The notes under the pieces were generated by a model. It saw nothing but the letters and a program-made list of their open reading frames with translations, was not told the DNA's origin and ran no database searches. Position numbers and translations under genes: made by a program. Positions 5,669 to 6,265 of a stretch of 6,265 nucleotides of DNA are shown here, piece after piece. Positions within the stretch are counted from its first letter, which is position 1, and each line of letters opens with the position of its first letter. Origin of the DNA: Geodermatophilaceae bacterium (lineage in GTDB: Bacteria; Actinomycetota; Actinomycetes; Mycobacteriales; Geodermatophilaceae); contig JACCUM010000268.1 in the NCBI GenBank assembly GCA_013811805.1, positions 1 to 6,265 of the forward strand, read 5' to 3'.

Positions 5669-6265
5669 TCAGCTGGACCGGCCGGCCAAGCCGACCAGGG
5701 CGCTGCGATCGAGGCCGGTGGCCGCGCTGACTTCGGCGTCGGACACGGCGCCACAGTCCAGCCCGCGGATCAGCACCGAGGCAAGCGCCTTGGCCGTGGC
5801 CGGCTCATCGAGGACCCCGCCGTCGACGTGGGCCACATAGGCCCGGAGTCGGTTCGCGGCCGCGGGCATGGCCTGGCGGAAAAAGGCGTACGTCGCCACA
5901 TACCGGGTCACCAGCTGGGCGGGATGCAGGTCCCAGCCCTGATAGAAGCCACGCTCGAGTGCGCGACGAACCAGTCCGGCATGCAGTCGCCAGGCGGCAT
6001 GGACCTGATCGCAGGAGCCGACCGGAAGGATGTTCGTCGACCCGTCCACCGCGTCGGCGCGGGTGCCGGCGACCGCAACCTGCATCGTCGACTTTGCGTG
6101 ATCTGCGGCAGGATGATCCGAAGTCTGGTGCGCCGCAGCGATTCCCAACGATGCGCTGTAATCGTAGGTGCCGTAGTGCAGGCCGCGGCACCGCGACCCA
6201 GCCGCATGGACCATCGGGGCGAGGGGAGAGCGGCCGTCAGCACCGAGCACGGCCTGCGGGGTCTC
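5669..6265 (-). CDS. DUF6986-type HpcH/HpaI aldolase-like protein, C-terminal part (5' end off the right edge)
   Basis: The visible 198 residues are open to the right edge; the GTG at 6250 is an internal valine, because the frame begins ETPQAVLG, the E-T-P-x metal-binding segment of the HpcH/HpaI aldolase and citrate-lyase-beta barrel. The second expected Mg ligand is D35 in LHYGTYDYSASLGI, equivalent to the conserved aspartate of the family. Blocks such as DHPAADHAKSTMQVA, DGSTNILPVG and RRALERGFYQGWDLHP match my recollection of the actinobacterial DUF6986 family, often annotated simply as aldolase and found near urate/allantoin catabolic genes. The C-terminal 50 or so residues are Ala-rich helix ending GLAGRSS. 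The reaction is not established; C-C lyase or synthase chemistry on a keto acid such as glyoxylate or pyruvate would fit the fold. It is on the same strand as allantoinase but separated by the PHP and RecQ block. Confidence 0.82.
   Translation of the reverse strand, partial: ETPQAVLGADGRSPLAPMVHAAGSRCRGLHYGTYDYSASLGIAAAHQTSDHPAADHAKSTMQVAVAGTRADAVDGSTNILPVGSCDQVHAAWRLHAGLVRRALERGFYQGWDLHPAQLVTRYVATYAFFRQAMPAAANRLRAYVAHVDGGVLDEPATAKALASVLIRGLDCGAVSDAEVSAATGLDRSALVGLAGRSS

Overview
The window looks like chromosomal DNA from a high-GC Gram-positive bacterium (Actinomycetota). The evidence is high GC with strong G/C bias at third codon positions, an Mmr-like drug transporter, an actinobacterial-style ureide/aldolase gene set, and a promoter layout typical of actinobacterial leaderless genes. 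No genus can be named from the sequence alone. Six protein genes fill nearly all of the window. There are no RNA genes, insertion sequences, CRISPR arrays or phage genes.

Layout, left to right. An allantoinase gene (minus strand) starts with GTG at 1331 and is open to the left edge, so only its last few codons are missing. It is preceded on the minus strand by a small multidrug resistance (SMR) transporter (1469-1792) and a VOC/glyoxalase-like protein (1854-2267). Next is a 766-residue RecQ-family helicase (2403-4703, minus strand) whose C-terminus is a phosphoribosyltransferase-like domain. A 128-base divergent intergenic region (4704-4831) separates it from a plus-strand PHP-domain metal phosphoesterase of the histidinol-phosphatase type (4832-5653). 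That gene converges, with only 15 bases between, on the C-terminal part of a DUF6986-type HpcH/HpaI aldolase-like gene (minus strand, open at the right edge).

The divergent region is the most informative part. In front of recQ lies a near-match to the mycobacterial RecA-independent DNA-damage promoter (TTGTCRGTG-N8-TANNNT, the PafBC type). It is placed so that transcription should begin on the A of the recQ ATG, giving a leaderless mRNA, which fits the absence of a usable ribosome-binding site. Further upstream is a perfect 12-bp inverted repeat with a 23-base AT-richer spacer, probably an operator or structured leader for the PHP gene.

Functionally, two genes that belong with purine/ureide catabolism (allantoinase and the DUF6986 aldolase-like gene) bracket a helicase-phosphoesterase pair and two small detoxification-type genes. 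Helicase plus phosphoribosyltransferase domain recalls the ComFA/ComFC pair of DNA uptake. A DNA-damage-inducible RecQ-PRTase, possibly linked to the adjacent PHP protein, is the best candidate here for an under-described system, but that link is inference.
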